From assembly GCF_018128925.1 (NCBI RefSeq), contig NZ_CP067007.1, positions 124,001 through 188,000 on the forward strand: DNA of 64,000 bases, written 5' to 3'. Shown here in pieces: positions 26,604 through 34,239 of the stretch. Origin of the DNA: Nitrosopumilus sp. K4 (GTDB lineage: Archaea; Thermoproteota; Nitrososphaeria; Nitrososphaerales; Nitrosopumilaceae). The position numbers and the translations under genes are program-made. A model generated the notes under the pieces. The model was not told where the DNA came from, searched no databases, and was given only the letters and a program-made list of their open reading frames with translations. The first letter of the stretch is position 1. Every line of letters starts with the position of its first letter.

Positions 26604-27299
26604 CTAGGTGTTTTCCTTCGGGACATGATTTCGTCTGATTTCTAATATCCTATCAAATGCAACAGAATTGAAAGCATTGCTAACCACAGCAATTTTTCTA
26701 GTAATCACATATAATTCACCTAAAGATAGTGTTCTAGTTCTCTTGTATTCTGGATCAATAGTATAATGTAATGTGCTATTTTTCCAATAATACGAACCAT
26801 GTCCTAAAGCATTTCTTAATTTATTATCCATTATTTCATCAAAATTATGACTTATTTTCTTATGTTCTAATTTTGTAAAAATATCTCCGAGTGTAGGATT
26901 GTCTCGTAAACCTATTGCTTGCTTGTCTAATGTGGCTAACAGATATTTTTTGAATCGTTCAATGATATCTAATAATTGGTGTGTATAGGAAGCCATGTAG
27001 TAATTCATTACATCAATTTCCAAAATGCCATATTTCTTACAATCTGAAAAAAACAAATCTCGTTGTTCTGATATCATTAATTGTTCGAGTTTTGCTATTG
27101 ACTGTGCCTCAACATTTATTCGTTCAGTTATAATTTCTGTTAAAACTTCTTCTTCTTCCGTAAACTGTTTTCTTAAAAATCCTTTTTCATAAATTTCATC
27201 AATAAAATCTATTGTTACCTGTTTAAACTTAGTAAAGATTTCATAATCTTTTGTTCCTTCTGGTGGAATGATATGATGTTCATTCAATTTTACTGGCAT
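26604..27299 (-). CDS. HEPN-like protein with R-X4-H motif
   Basis: 231 residues, mostly helical. LRNALGHGSYYW near residues 161-172 gives Arg162-X4-His167, the metal-independent RNase signature of HEPN domains; RNA.GH or RNA.AH is its common form. Upstream helices (IDVMNYYMASYTHQLLDII) fit the helical bundle. HEPN proteins are frequent in toxin-antitoxin, CRISPR and abortive-infection systems. No clear antitoxin is adjacent, though an RHH-like protein gene lies just beyond. The start overlaps the end of a transposase remnant. Confidence 0.55.
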   Translation of the reverse strand: MPVKLNEHHIIPPEGTKDYEIFTKFKQVTIDFIDEIYEKGFLRKQFTEEEEVLTEIITERINVEAQSIAKLEQLMISEQRDLFFSDCKKYGILEIDVMNYYMASYTHQLLDIIERFKKYLLATLDKQAIGLRDNPTLGDIFTKLEHKKISHNFDEIMDNKLRNALGHGSYYWKNSTLHYTIDPEYKRTRTLSLGELYVITRKIAVVSNAFNSVAFDRILEIRRNHVPKENT

Positions 27300-27597
27300 T
27301 TTGTATGAGTGTTTTCCACTTATCTTTTCCTCTTATCTCAATACCACAAGCCTCAGCAGGGGTCTTTCCATCTAATCCCATGTGAGGTCTAACGTAATTA
27401 TGATAGATTTGTGAACCATCAAAAATAACTGAATCCATCTTCTTGACTCCTCTCATCACTTTCTCTCTGTCTCGAAATTCTCCGTTGAGTCTCTCCATCT
27501 TGTTGTTGTTTCTGTCTCCATCAAATGAGAGGTTCTGTCTCGTTACAGGTTGATTCTTGTACCTGTTTCCTTTCGGTTGATGAGAATCAGAAATGAG
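27280..27597 (-). pseudogene. C-terminal remnant of a DDE transposase
   Basis: Only the last roughly 90-105 codons of an integrase-core transposase remain: RNNNKMERLNGEFRDREKV, then IYHNYVRPHMGLDGKTPAEA and a KWKTLIQNA tail. The Glu in MERLNG would be the last acidic catalytic residue. The upstream part of the open frame (to 27978) is the antisense of the methionine-rich gene and encodes His/Leu-rich nonsense, so the transposase was cut off at about 27.6 kb. Its tail overlaps the HEPN-like start by 20 nt. Confidence 0.8.
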
Positions 27598-27639
27598 TTT
27601 TGGATAATAAATTATATCCAATACTGACCAAATACAAAC

Positions 27640-28080
27640 ATGGTCAGCCAATACGTAATGATAGGGATTGCAGTAGGTGTATTTTTTGCAGGTATTGGAA
27701 TTGGTTATGGTGCTTCTCAGAACACCTCTACTTTCAACCCAATGCAAATGACTCCACAGCAAATGCAACAGATGATGAACGATCCAAACATGATGAACCA
27801 ATGGCATCAAACCATGATGGATAACCCGCAGGCAATGAACACTTGGATGAATTCCATGATGAATGATCCTCAAGCAATGAACCAAATGCACAGCATGATG
27901 ATGAACAATCAACAGCATATGAGACAAATGATGCAACCTATGATGAATTCCATGATGAATGATCCTCAATACCAACAACAGATGCTAGACATGATGATGC
28001 AACATCAGGGAATGATGAACTATATGGGAAACAACACTCAATGGCAAAACATGATGGGTGGTCACATGATGATGCCCTAA
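27640..28080 (+). CDS. Methionine-rich membrane-anchored protein, possible copper binder
   Basis: 146 residues. An N-terminal helix (VMIGIAVGVFFAGIGIGYGA) anchors or exports the protein. The rest is Met, Asn, Gln, Pro and His in short runs (QQMQQMMNDPNMM, MMNDPQAMNQMHSMMM), with Met about one residue in four. Methionine motifs of this type (MXXM, MM plus His) bind Cu(I) in periplasmic copper proteins. AMO and other AOA enzymes need much copper, so a copper-buffering role outside the membrane is a reasonable inference. A short internal DNA duplication (near 27845 and 27945) shows how the repeat grew. It directly follows a transposase remnant. Confidence 0.75.
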   Translation: MVSQYVMIGIAVGVFFAGIGIGYGASQNTSTFNPMQMTPQQMQQMMNDPNMMNQWHQTMMDNPQAMNTWMNSMMNDPQAMNQMHSMMMNNQQHMRQMMQPMMNSMMNDPQYQQQMLDMMMQHQGMMNYMGNNTQWQNMMGGHMMMP

Positions 28081-28192
28081 TCTTATTTTTTAGAATAACA
28101 AAATTACAATTTTGATAATATTCCCAAAAACTGAGAACTTGTTAGCTAATCTCCTAACGGTTACTAATGTATTGTTTTAACGTGGCATAATT

Positions 28193-28570
28193 ATGGTAAC
28201 GGGATCAGTCAATACTATACTTGTTGTAGATAATGATGAAAACATTCTCAGCTTGTACGAAGATTACCTTAGACTTTATTCGGATTTTAATATAATTATG
28301 GCAAAAAATGGCATGGAGGCAGTTACAAAATTCAAAGAATCTAGTCCAGATTTGACCTTCATGGATATGCATATGCCAATAATGAATGGCATAGATGCAT
28401 TTCTTATGATAAAAGAATTTGATAAAAATGCAAACATTGTTTTTTTGACTAATGATCCTTTGAACGGAGAATTAGGCGAATTGAAAAAAATTCATAATGT
28501 TGAAATTTTCACAAAAACAAAATTTGCAGCAATGTTGGAAAATCTTTTTGTGCGTGCTTATACATCCTAG
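28193..28570 (+). CDS. CheY-like response regulator receiver protein
   Basis: 125 residues, receiver domain only. The acidic pocket VVDND near 12-16, the phospho-acceptor Asp in TFMDMHMP near 57, Thr in FLTND and the conserved Lys in IFTKTKF are all in place. No output domain or histidine kinase is fused or adjacent; the next gene is an HTH protein with a sensor-like domain. Confidence 0.88.
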   Translation: MVTGSVNTILVVDNDENILSLYEDYLRLYSDFNIIMAKNGMEAVTKFKESSPDLTFMDMHMPIMNGIDAFLMIKEFDKNANIVFLTNDPLNGELGELKKIHNVEIFTKTKFAAMLENLFVRAYTS

Positions 28571-28696
28571 GTCCAAACTTGCCCTATATTCATCAGATGT
28601 TGGATTCATTTTTTTGTTTATTTTTGATTAATGACATACTTTCCAGTTGAAACCATAAAAATTAGTGTTTATACCATACCATATTTCAAGAGCATT

Positions 28697-29590
28697 ATGG
28701 GCAAAGGATACTCTGAAGAAGAAATCAGAGAAAAACTGATTGATGTTTTGAAAGGCTCTGATTCTGGGATGTCAGGAGTTGAGATTTCTGAAAAAGTTGG
28801 CATCAACAGACTTACCATGACAAAGTACCTGAAAATTTTTGCAGCTGAAGGATTCTTGCGCCAAAAAAATATTGGCAATGTAACCTTGTGGTTTTTAGAA
28901 CCTGGACAAGAATCATACACTTTTCCAGATGACTATTTCAAAATTGCACCGCAATATCTTGAGAACTTGGTTAAAGGAACTGAAAACCAAGTTTACTCTC
29001 TGTTACACAATTGCATTCACTCAGGTGCATCCTCTCACAAACTTGTAGTTGAGGTAATTCTTCCGGCAATTTCATCTGTCAAGGAATTATACGATGATGG
29101 AAAAATTGGAAATTCTGAGGAGAAACTATTGCAGAATATAATTTCAAAATCACTTCAGATATTCAACCAAATTCCAGTGGAATATGATTCAAAAAAGAAC
29201 GTGATTGTAATTTCAGCAGACTCTGAAAGTAGTCTGATCTCTGAAGCTGCATCAGCATCTTTGCATGCTGATGGGTGGAGGGTCTTTCATCTAGGGGACA
29301 TGTCTTCTGCTATCAATGTACTTTTTGATCTTGATATTCAAAAACTGATGGGAAAAATCTGGAAACAAAAATCTGGTATTATGGTGATTTTGGTATTTTC
29401 AAAGACTGAAGAGGGACTGAACTTTTTTGCAGACTCTATAAACTCTGTCAAAGACAAAATGGGCAAGAAAATCAAATTGGCACTTTGTGGCAAAGTTGGC
29501 AAAAAAACCAAGATACAATCCGATTTGCTTACTGAGAAATTTGAGGATGTCTTGCAGTGGTCTGAAACAGTTTATGAGAGTTCAAAGTAA
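28697..29590 (+). CDS. HTH regulator with degenerate B12-binding-like domain
   Basis: 297 residues from the ATG at 28697. An earlier in-frame ATG at 28631 exists, but GTTTATACC (near 28667) fits a TATA box 25 nt before 28697. Residues about 1-80 form a winged helix (SGVEISEKVGINRLTMTKYLKI). The rest resembles the cap plus Rossmann domain of methionine-synthase/CarH-type cobalamin proteins: LPAISSVKELYDDGKIGNSEE, then VIVISADSES..ISEAASASLHADGWRVFHLGD. The cobalamin-ligand DxHxxG is absent (ADSESSLIS), so it may sense something else or nothing. This assignment rests on pattern resemblance. Confidence 0.6.
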   Translation: MGKGYSEEEIREKLIDVLKGSDSGMSGVEISEKVGINRLTMTKYLKIFAAEGFLRQKNIGNVTLWFLEPGQESYTFPDDYFKIAPQYLENLVKGTENQVYSLLHNCIHSGASSHKLVVEVILPAISSVKELYDDGKIGNSEEKLLQNIISKSLQIFNQIPVEYDSKKNVIVISADSESSLISEAASASLHADGWRVFHLGDMSSAINVLFDLDIQKLMGKIWKQKSGIMVILVFSKTEEGLNFFADSINSVKDKMGKKIKLALCGKVGKKTKIQSDLLTEKFEDVLQWSETVYESSK

Positions 29591-29594
29591 AAGA

Positions 29595-29669
29595 TGGGCC
29601 CGATGAGATTCGAACTCATGACCTTTCGATTATCAGTCGAACGCTCCAGCCAAGCTGAGCTACGAGCCC
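29595..29669 (-). tRNA. tRNA-Ile (GAT)
   Basis: Minus-strand cloverleaf: acceptor GGGCTCG/CGGGCCC, D-arm GCTC...GAGC, anticodon stem TCGAC loop CTGATAA (anticodon GAT), T-arm ATGAG TTCGAAT CTCAT, discriminator A. No intron. It lies 5 nt after the HTH/B12-like gene. Confidence 0.95.
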
Positions 29670-29701
29670 ACGACAAACCTCTTGGCGAGAGTCATTTAAG
29701 T

Positions 29702-30256
29702 TTAATTTTCTTTCCACTTTATTGAGCAACCAATTGATGGATCAAAGTCCTTTTCGATTTTTTGACCGGCAAGTAGTTTTTCGATATTGTTGATCATTGT
29801 TTTTTCAGTTGATGTGTCATCTGGCTTCATTGCATTGTCAATCCTGCCATGAAAGACAAGCTCCTTTTTGTTGTTAAACAAGAATGGGTCAGGTGTACAC
29901 ATTGCGCCATATTTTTTGGCAATCTCTTGTGTCTCATCTACTAGGTAATCAAACTTGAATCCCTTCTCTTGGGCAGTCTTTTTCATGTTCTCAAAACTGT
30001 CTTCTGGATAGTCAGTAGAGTCATTGCTGTTGATTCCTACAATTCCAATCTTGTCTCCAAACTTTTCATACAACTCGTTTAGAGCATCTGCTTTTGCTTT
30101 GACGTATGGACAGTGATTACACATGAAGATTACTAGGATTCCTTGATATTTTGTATAGTCATCAATTGAATGCTTTTTGTCATCTATTCCTAAAAGCGCA
30201 AAGTCTGGGGCAATGTCTCCAGTCTTTAGCTTGACTTGTGATTCTAAAAGTACCAT
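29702..30256 (-). CDS. Thioredoxin-like/peroxiredoxin-type protein
   Basis: 184 residues. Thioredoxin fold with GDIAPDFALLGIDDKKHS, the redox motif FMCNHCPYVK (CxxC) and a cis-Pro region GAMCTPDPFLFN, typical of the AhpC/TSA/redoxin group that includes extra Cys. It probably reduces disulfides or peroxides in the cytoplasm. No signal peptide is seen. Confidence 0.88.
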   Translation of the reverse strand: MVLLESQVKLKTGDIAPDFALLGIDDKKHSIDDYTKYQGILVIFMCNHCPYVKAKADALNELYEKFGDKIGIVGINSNDSTDYPEDSFENMKKTAQEKGFKFDYLVDETQEIAKKYGAMCTPDPFLFNNKKELVFHGRIDNAMKPDDTSTEKTMINNIEKLLAGQKIEKDFDPSIGCSIKWKEN

Positions 30257-30337
30257 ATTCTAAACAAATTATTTTTCAAATAAAATCCTTGCCTAGAAGA
30301 CAACAATTAAAATCTACAGAACAATCCTTCTTCTCGT

Positions 30338-30411
30338 GGGCCGGTAGTATAGCCTGGTAGTATACCCGCCTTGCACGCGGGGGGTCACGGATTCAAATTC
30401 CGTCCGGTCCA
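30338..30411 (+). tRNA. tRNA-Ala (TGC)
   Basis: Cloverleaf with acceptor GGGCCGG/CCGGTCC, which contains the G3-U70 pair that defines alanine tRNAs, anticodon stem CCCGC/GCGGG, loop CTTGCAC (anticodon TGC), T-arm ACGGA TTCAAAT TCCGT, discriminator A. No intron. Confidence 0.95.
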
Positions 30412-30487
30412 CTCTATTCTTCTACGATCACTTATGAAATTCAGATTTCTGGATGGATTTAAATAGGATAAATTTTCGTATCAATAC

Positions 30488-30595
30488 ATGACAAGCGCAG
30501 CAGATGCATGGCCTGTATGGATACCACTCATTGTAGGTTTAACACCAGGATTCATTTACTGGTTAGCAATTACCGCAATGAAGAAAAGAAGATAA
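30488..30595 (+). CDS. Single-helix membrane micro-protein (35 aa)
   Basis: MTSAADAWPVWIPLIVGLTP, then GFIYWLAITAMKKRR: one hydrophobic helix and a basic end. A TATA-like TTTAAATAG stands about 25 nt before the ATG, right for a leaderless mRNA. There is no other gene between tRNA-Ala and 30722. A real membrane micro-protein seems likely; function unknown. Confidence 0.6.
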   Translation: MTSAADAWPVWIPLIVGLTPGFIYWLAITAMKKRR

Positions 30596-30721
30596 AATTT
30601 TTAATCTTTTTTAATCTTTTTATTAATTTCCTCTAGTGTATACTAGGTAAAACCTTGCTACCTTTTTTGTTGACTATATGATATATCATACAACATTAAT
30701 CTCCACTTTACTAAAACAGAT

Positions 30722-31786
30722 GTGAAGATAGCATTTCTCAGTGTATTATTCATTTTACTTGCATTTCCAGTTTCTTCTAGTTTCTCAGCTGAAGTGACTG
30801 ATACTTCGCCAACATTAGCAGTATCTCTTACCAGTGATGCGCCATATGTCTTTCAAGACAAAGACGGTTACACCTATGTTGTAGGTTCTGTAAAAAACAA
30901 AGATCAACAAACTGCAGTTACTAATGTAAGCATTCAGGCCACATTCTATGATGATATCAATCCTGCACCACTAGAGATTGTAAAGGGAGGAACAGTACTT
31001 GATGTAATTCCTGCCAAAGGAACATCCCCCTACATCATAAAATCAAATTCTCCAAATCCTAAAATCACCCAAGCCAGCGTATTTCTTGAAACTTTTGATT
31101 CCTCTCAGCCAAAATCAAAACTCTTGACAGTGGATCTGTCTGAATTATTTGTAGATGGAAATCTTGTATTGTCTGGAACATTGAAAAATGGTCCGGCCCC
31201 TGCAAGTGATGCAAACGTCTATCTAGTATTGTATGATTCTTTTGAGCCTCCAAGAATACTTGATGTTAGAACCATTCCTGTTGGGGAGATGAATCCAAAC
31301 CAAGAATCCTCCTTTGAATTCAATGACACGATAAATCCAAGGGCAGTTAGCATTGCATTGTTCTCCGAATCTGATGTATTTTATTCAGACTTTGTTAATG
31401 CTAAAATTCCACAACCTGACGTTATGACAAAACTTGTAACAATCTCTGATGTTTCAGTAACTGACACATTGGGAAATAATTTATCACAAATTCCACTGGG
31501 AACTACAGTAAAAATTCAAAGCAACTCTTGGATAGAACTATCATCTGAGCACTCTGGTGAGATACCATACACATACTATGTACAAGTAAAAGAGTCTGGC
31601 GAACCGCCCTATGTTGAATTTGTAGGAAAGTATGATGGAAGGTATGTTGGAGAAGGAAAGCAAACTCAGTCAGTTGATTGGATTCCTGAAAAAAAGGGAT
31701 TGTACTTTGTTGAGACATTTGTATGGGACAGAGACAACATTCCAATTGCAGACAAGGGCCCGATCATCTTGATTTTGGTAAACTAG
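30722..31786 (+). CDS. Secreted multi-domain beta-sandwich protein
   Basis: 354 residues. GTG start (the ATG two bases upstream is out of frame and hits a stop). The signal peptide MKIAFLSVLFILLAFPVSSSFSA is followed by two FxLYD/CARDB-like domains (GYTYVVGSVKNKDQQTAVTNV; later GNLVLSGTLKNG) and a C-terminal Ig-like domain (VTISDVSVTDTLGNNLSQ... SVDWIPEKKGLYFVETFVWD). This last domain recurs at the end of the giant protein 48813-53867. It is probably a surface protein; partner unknown. Confidence 0.75.
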   Translation: MKIAFLSVLFILLAFPVSSSFSAEVTDTSPTLAVSLTSDAPYVFQDKDGYTYVVGSVKNKDQQTAVTNVSIQATFYDDINPAPLEIVKGGTVLDVIPAKGTSPYIIKSNSPNPKITQASVFLETFDSSQPKSKLLTVDLSELFVDGNLVLSGTLKNGPAPASDANVYLVLYDSFEPPRILDVRTIPVGEMNPNQESSFEFNDTINPRAVSIALFSESDVFYSDFVNAKIPQPDVMTKLVTISDVSVTDTLGNNLSQIPLGTTVKIQSNSWIELSSEHSGEIPYTYYVQVKESGEPPYVEFVGKYDGRYVGEGKQTQSVDWIPEKKGLYFVETFVWDRDNIPIADKGPIILILVN

Positions 31787-31831
31787 ATTTTAAAAAAGAA
31801 AAAAGCGGAAAATAAGATTATCTGATTAATC

Positions 31832-31870
31832 CTTTTCTAGATTTAGGCTACACAAAATCTCTAGAAAAAG
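31832..31870. terminator. Hairpin between convergent genes
   Basis: CTTTTCTAGA and TCTAGAAAAAG pair (one extra A) around an 18-nt loop, in the gap between the stop of 30722-31786 and the stop of the minus-strand H1-like gene. It may serve as a bidirectional 3' end signal. Confidence 0.45.
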
Positions 31871-31884
31871 ATGAGAGTTCATTT

Positions 31885-31998
31885 TTACTTTCTTCCTTTA
31901 GGTTTTGCTGGTGCTTTTTTTGCAGCAGTTTTCTTAACTGCGGCTTTTTTGGCTGGTGCTTTTTTTGCAGCAGTTTTCTTTGCTTTGGTTTGTGCCAT
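31885..31998 (-). CDS. Histone H1-like Lys/Ala-rich mini-protein (37 aa)
   Basis: MAQTKAKKTAAKKAPAKKAA, then VKKTAAKKAPAKPKGRK: nearly all Lys, Ala and Pro. The unit KKTAAKKAPAK occurs twice. This is the composition of linker histone H1 tails and of bacterial HC1/AlgP-type DNA-compacting proteins. At 37 residues it is below usual gene-calling limits, but it has a clean ATG and stop and a hairpin after it. It is likely a DNA or RNA charge-neutralising protein. Confidence 0.7.
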   Translation of the reverse strand: MAQTKAKKTAAKKAPAKKAAVKKTAAKKAPAKPKGRK

Positions 31999-32138
31999 GC
32001 TAGATGATTGGTAAAATCAGATTGTCTTATAGAGTGAGGGTGTATTGTTTTTACCTAAAATGGTTATTTTTTAGTCATATTTTTTTTGGGTTTGCCAGAA
32101 AATAGTAAGTTTATTTTCAAACAAGTTGTTCGGATAAT

Positions 32139-32603
32139 ATGCCAAAGTTTGATCTTGTTGCAATGGGTGGGACCTTTGATATTATACACAAAGGTCACAT
32201 TGCTTTGCTGGATAAAGCATTCTCAATTTCTGCAAATGTCATTATTGGTCTTACAAGTGACGACCTTGCAAAAAAGAGAGGTAAAACACTTCAAAACCCT
32301 TATCAGAAAAGATATGAGATTTTGGAAAAAACAATAAAACAAAACTTTCCAAACATGTCTTACCAAATAAGCAAACTGGAAAATGATTTTGGGCCTGCAG
32401 TTTTGGAAAAAGATGTTCAGGCATTAGTTGTTAGCGAAGAGACTGGAGAACAAGGTTCAGTTTTGAATAAACTTCGCAAAGAAAAGAATTTGGAACCTGT
32501 CAAGGTAATTGTTGTCCCTATGATTTTGGCAAAGGATGGAACTAGAATTTCTACTACTAGAATAAAAAATTCTGAAATTGATACTGAAGGAAACTTGCGA
32601 TGA
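32139..32603 (+). CDS. coaD: Phosphopantetheine adenylyltransferase (archaeal type)
   Basis: 154 residues. Nucleotidyltransferase motifs MGGTFDIIHKGH (HxGH) near residue 10-20, GLTSDDLAKKRGK, and the second motif RISTTRIKN. The enzyme converts 4'-phosphopantetheine plus ATP into dephospho-CoA. CoA is in heavy demand in this lineage because its carbon-fixing cycle runs on CoA esters (established for AOA). Confidence 0.92.
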   Translation: MPKFDLVAMGGTFDIIHKGHIALLDKAFSISANVIIGLTSDDLAKKRGKTLQNPYQKRYEILEKTIKQNFPNMSYQISKLENDFGPAVLEKDVQALVVSEETGEQGSVLNKLRKEKNLEPVKVIVVPMILAKDGTRISTTRIKNSEIDTEGNLR

Positions 32604-32666
32604 GTTGACTAGTTGATTGCCAATTTTTTAGCTAGTTAGATAAAACAAAACTTTCCAAAACTAACC

Positions 32667-32996
32667 ATGGCAATCATAAACAATATGGTAAAGAAACTAA
32701 ATTCTGATATTTCCTATTTACAACAAGGTCTTCATCCTCAACATCTGTCATATTGGTATGACAAGATAATCAAAGAGACAATTGAGATGGCACCTCCTTG
32801 GCTGCAAGATAAAATCAAAGTTAACCAAGATCCTGTTCTTCCAATGAAGTTTAACCTGGATATATCAAAACGCGCAGTTAGGTATTTCATGATTGCAGTT
32901 GATAATAATTTAGATGACATGCCATCGTCAACTAAACTGTATTTTCTAAAAGTTCAAGAAATTATGTCTACTGAAATGGACAAATCTCTTGTGTAG
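32667..32996 (+). CDS. Hypothetical thaumarchaeal protein
   Basis: 109 residues, soluble and helical (QGLHPQHLSYWYDKIIKETIEMAPPWLQDKI, quoted in pieces: SYWYDKIIKETIEM, PPWLQDKIKV; later ISKRAVRYFMIAVDNN). No signal or membrane segment. A TATA-like stretch is not clear. No family assigned. Confidence 0.6.
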   Translation: MAIINNMVKKLNSDISYLQQGLHPQHLSYWYDKIIKETIEMAPPWLQDKIKVNQDPVLPMKFNLDISKRAVRYFMIAVDNNLDDMPSSTKLYFLKVQEIMSTEMDKSLV

Positions 32997-33050
32997 GCAC
33001 AAATTATACCTGTAACTATCTATAGTCTTTGATATCTTTCTAAATTAACA

Positions 33051-33809
33051 ATGGATCTATATCGTGCAAAATACTCTGATAAAAAACCAGACAAGAAATT
33101 CAAATCTGGCAAAAGCTCAGATAGATATTCTAGAGATGATAGACCGTCTCGCTCCTTTAGGAACTCTAGACAATCAACTTCAAGATCCAGAGACAGAGAA
33201 ATGTTTTCTGCAGTATGCGGTGATTGTGGAAACGAATGCAAACTTCCATTTGAGCCAAAATTCAACAAGCCAGTTTATTGTAGTGAATGCTTTGAAAAAA
33301 ATGAACCTAGAAAATCAAATAGGTCAAATTTTGACAGAGACAACCGCTCCAGATCCAGAGACCGTGACTTTAGAAAACCACACTACGATAGGGACAACCG
33401 TTCCAGATCACGTGATAGAGATTTCAGATCACACAGAGATGATTATACTCCAAAACCTAAACTCTCTAAACTACAAAAAAAACATGATAGTTTTTACGCA
33501 AATGGTTCTGAGAAATTTTATGAATCCCTAAAAGAAAAACTCTTTGAGATTCTAGGCGGAAAGGTCTGTTCTAGCTGTGGATTCAAAGATCCAAGAGCAT
33601 TGGGATTCTCTAGTATGTATGATGAAGAAGCATTTGATCAGATTAGAAGAGGAGGATTTGCATCTTCATGGGGCAAGTACATCTCTGAGCCAGATCTTGC
33701 AAAAAAGGAACTCCGTGTACTTTGTTTGAACTGTAATGAAATAAGAGAACCAATAAAGAAAAAGGAATCTGAAAAGCCAAAAAAGAAGAGTAGATATTTT
33801 CCAAGATAA
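33051..33809 (+). CDS. Arg/Ser-rich protein with CxxC zinc finger and degenerate HNH domain
   Basis: 252 residues. Basic RS/RD-rich segments (RSRDRDF repeated) surround a small zinc finger with CGDCG at 56-60 and PVYCSECF at 75-81. The C-terminal 75 residues look like an HNH nuclease core: VCSSCGFKDPRALGF near the start and VLCLNCNEIRE at the end. The LxIDH that normally carries the catalytic His reads LGFSSMYD, so the nuclease is probably inactive. A disordered RS-type region plus zinc fingers suggests RNA binding (inference). The other frame 33064-33531 is a shadow. Confidence 0.75.
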   Translation: MDLYRAKYSDKKPDKKFKSGKSSDRYSRDDRPSRSFRNSRQSTSRSRDREMFSAVCGDCGNECKLPFEPKFNKPVYCSECFEKNEPRKSNRSNFDRDNRSRSRDRDFRKPHYDRDNRSRSRDRDFRSHRDDYTPKPKLSKLQKKHDSFYANGSEKFYESLKEKLFEILGGKVCSSCGFKDPRALGFSSMYDEEAFDQIRRGGFASSWGKYISEPDLAKKELRVLCLNCNEIREPIKKKESEKPKKKSRYFPR

Positions 33810-33871
33810 CTTTGAAAATCAGTATTGAGAATTTGTTAACACTTTAATTATAATAATTTCAGATTAAAATT

Positions 33872-33955
33872 ATGAATAGCGATTTTAAAGCATTGGGTTT
33901 GAGCCTCATTGCTCTGGTTGGGTTAGTTGCATTATACACTGCATTTGCCCCCTAG
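33872..33955 (+). CDS. Single-helix membrane micro-protein (27 aa)
   Basis: MNSDFKALGLSLIALVGLVA, then LYTAFAP: one hydrophobic helix. AT-rich TATA-like sequence (TTTAATTATAAT) lies about 25-30 nt upstream. The stop precedes the convergent gene by 2 nt. Supported by frame, composition and promoter spacing only. Confidence 0.5.
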   Translation: MNSDFKALGLSLIALVGLVALYTAFAP

Positions 33956-33957
33956 AT

Positions 33958-34239
33958 TCATCCTTTGGTGATTTCGACATGCTGGTCTGAAATTGCAGTT
34001 GAAATTATTTTCTGCTCCTTATCTAATACTGACTGAATAAAATCTGCAAAAATCTCTGCCTGGGCTTCATCTTTTAATATTACGCTGTGCGCTGATTTGT
34101 CCTTTAGTGCTACGACTAGTTCATTTTCCACTATGTTTAGAATTGAAGTAATGAATGTCTCTTTTGCATCTTTTATGAATATGAGGCTTGCAAGTTTTTG
34201 AGCCTCATACTTGTCTTCGCATGCAATTTTTACTTTCAT
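33958..34239 (-). CDS. Small hypothetical protein coupled to trpS
   Basis: 93 residues with a strand-helix pattern (MKVKIACEDKYEAQKLASLI, ..ENELVVALKDKSAHSVIL..). It overlaps the trpS stop by 4 nt (ATGA type), so it is translated from the same mRNA. Its alternating beta/alpha layout with a similar start resembles Pcc1-like small domains, but I do not assign it. Confidence 0.6.
   Translation of the reverse strand: MKVKIACEDKYEAQKLASLIFIKDAKETFITSILNIVENELVVALKDKSAHSVILKDEAQAEIFADFIQSVLDKEQKIISTAISDQHVEITKG

Noticed and set aside
27280-27978. 232-codon minus-strand frame read as one transposase-like protein
   Set aside because: Only the last 105 codons resemble a transposase; the rest is antisense to the Met-rich gene (His/Leu runs) and is not a real domain.
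33064-33531. 155-codon overlapping plus-strand frame
   Set aside because: A shadow of the RS-rich gene; the main frame has zinc-finger and HNH signatures, the other has none.
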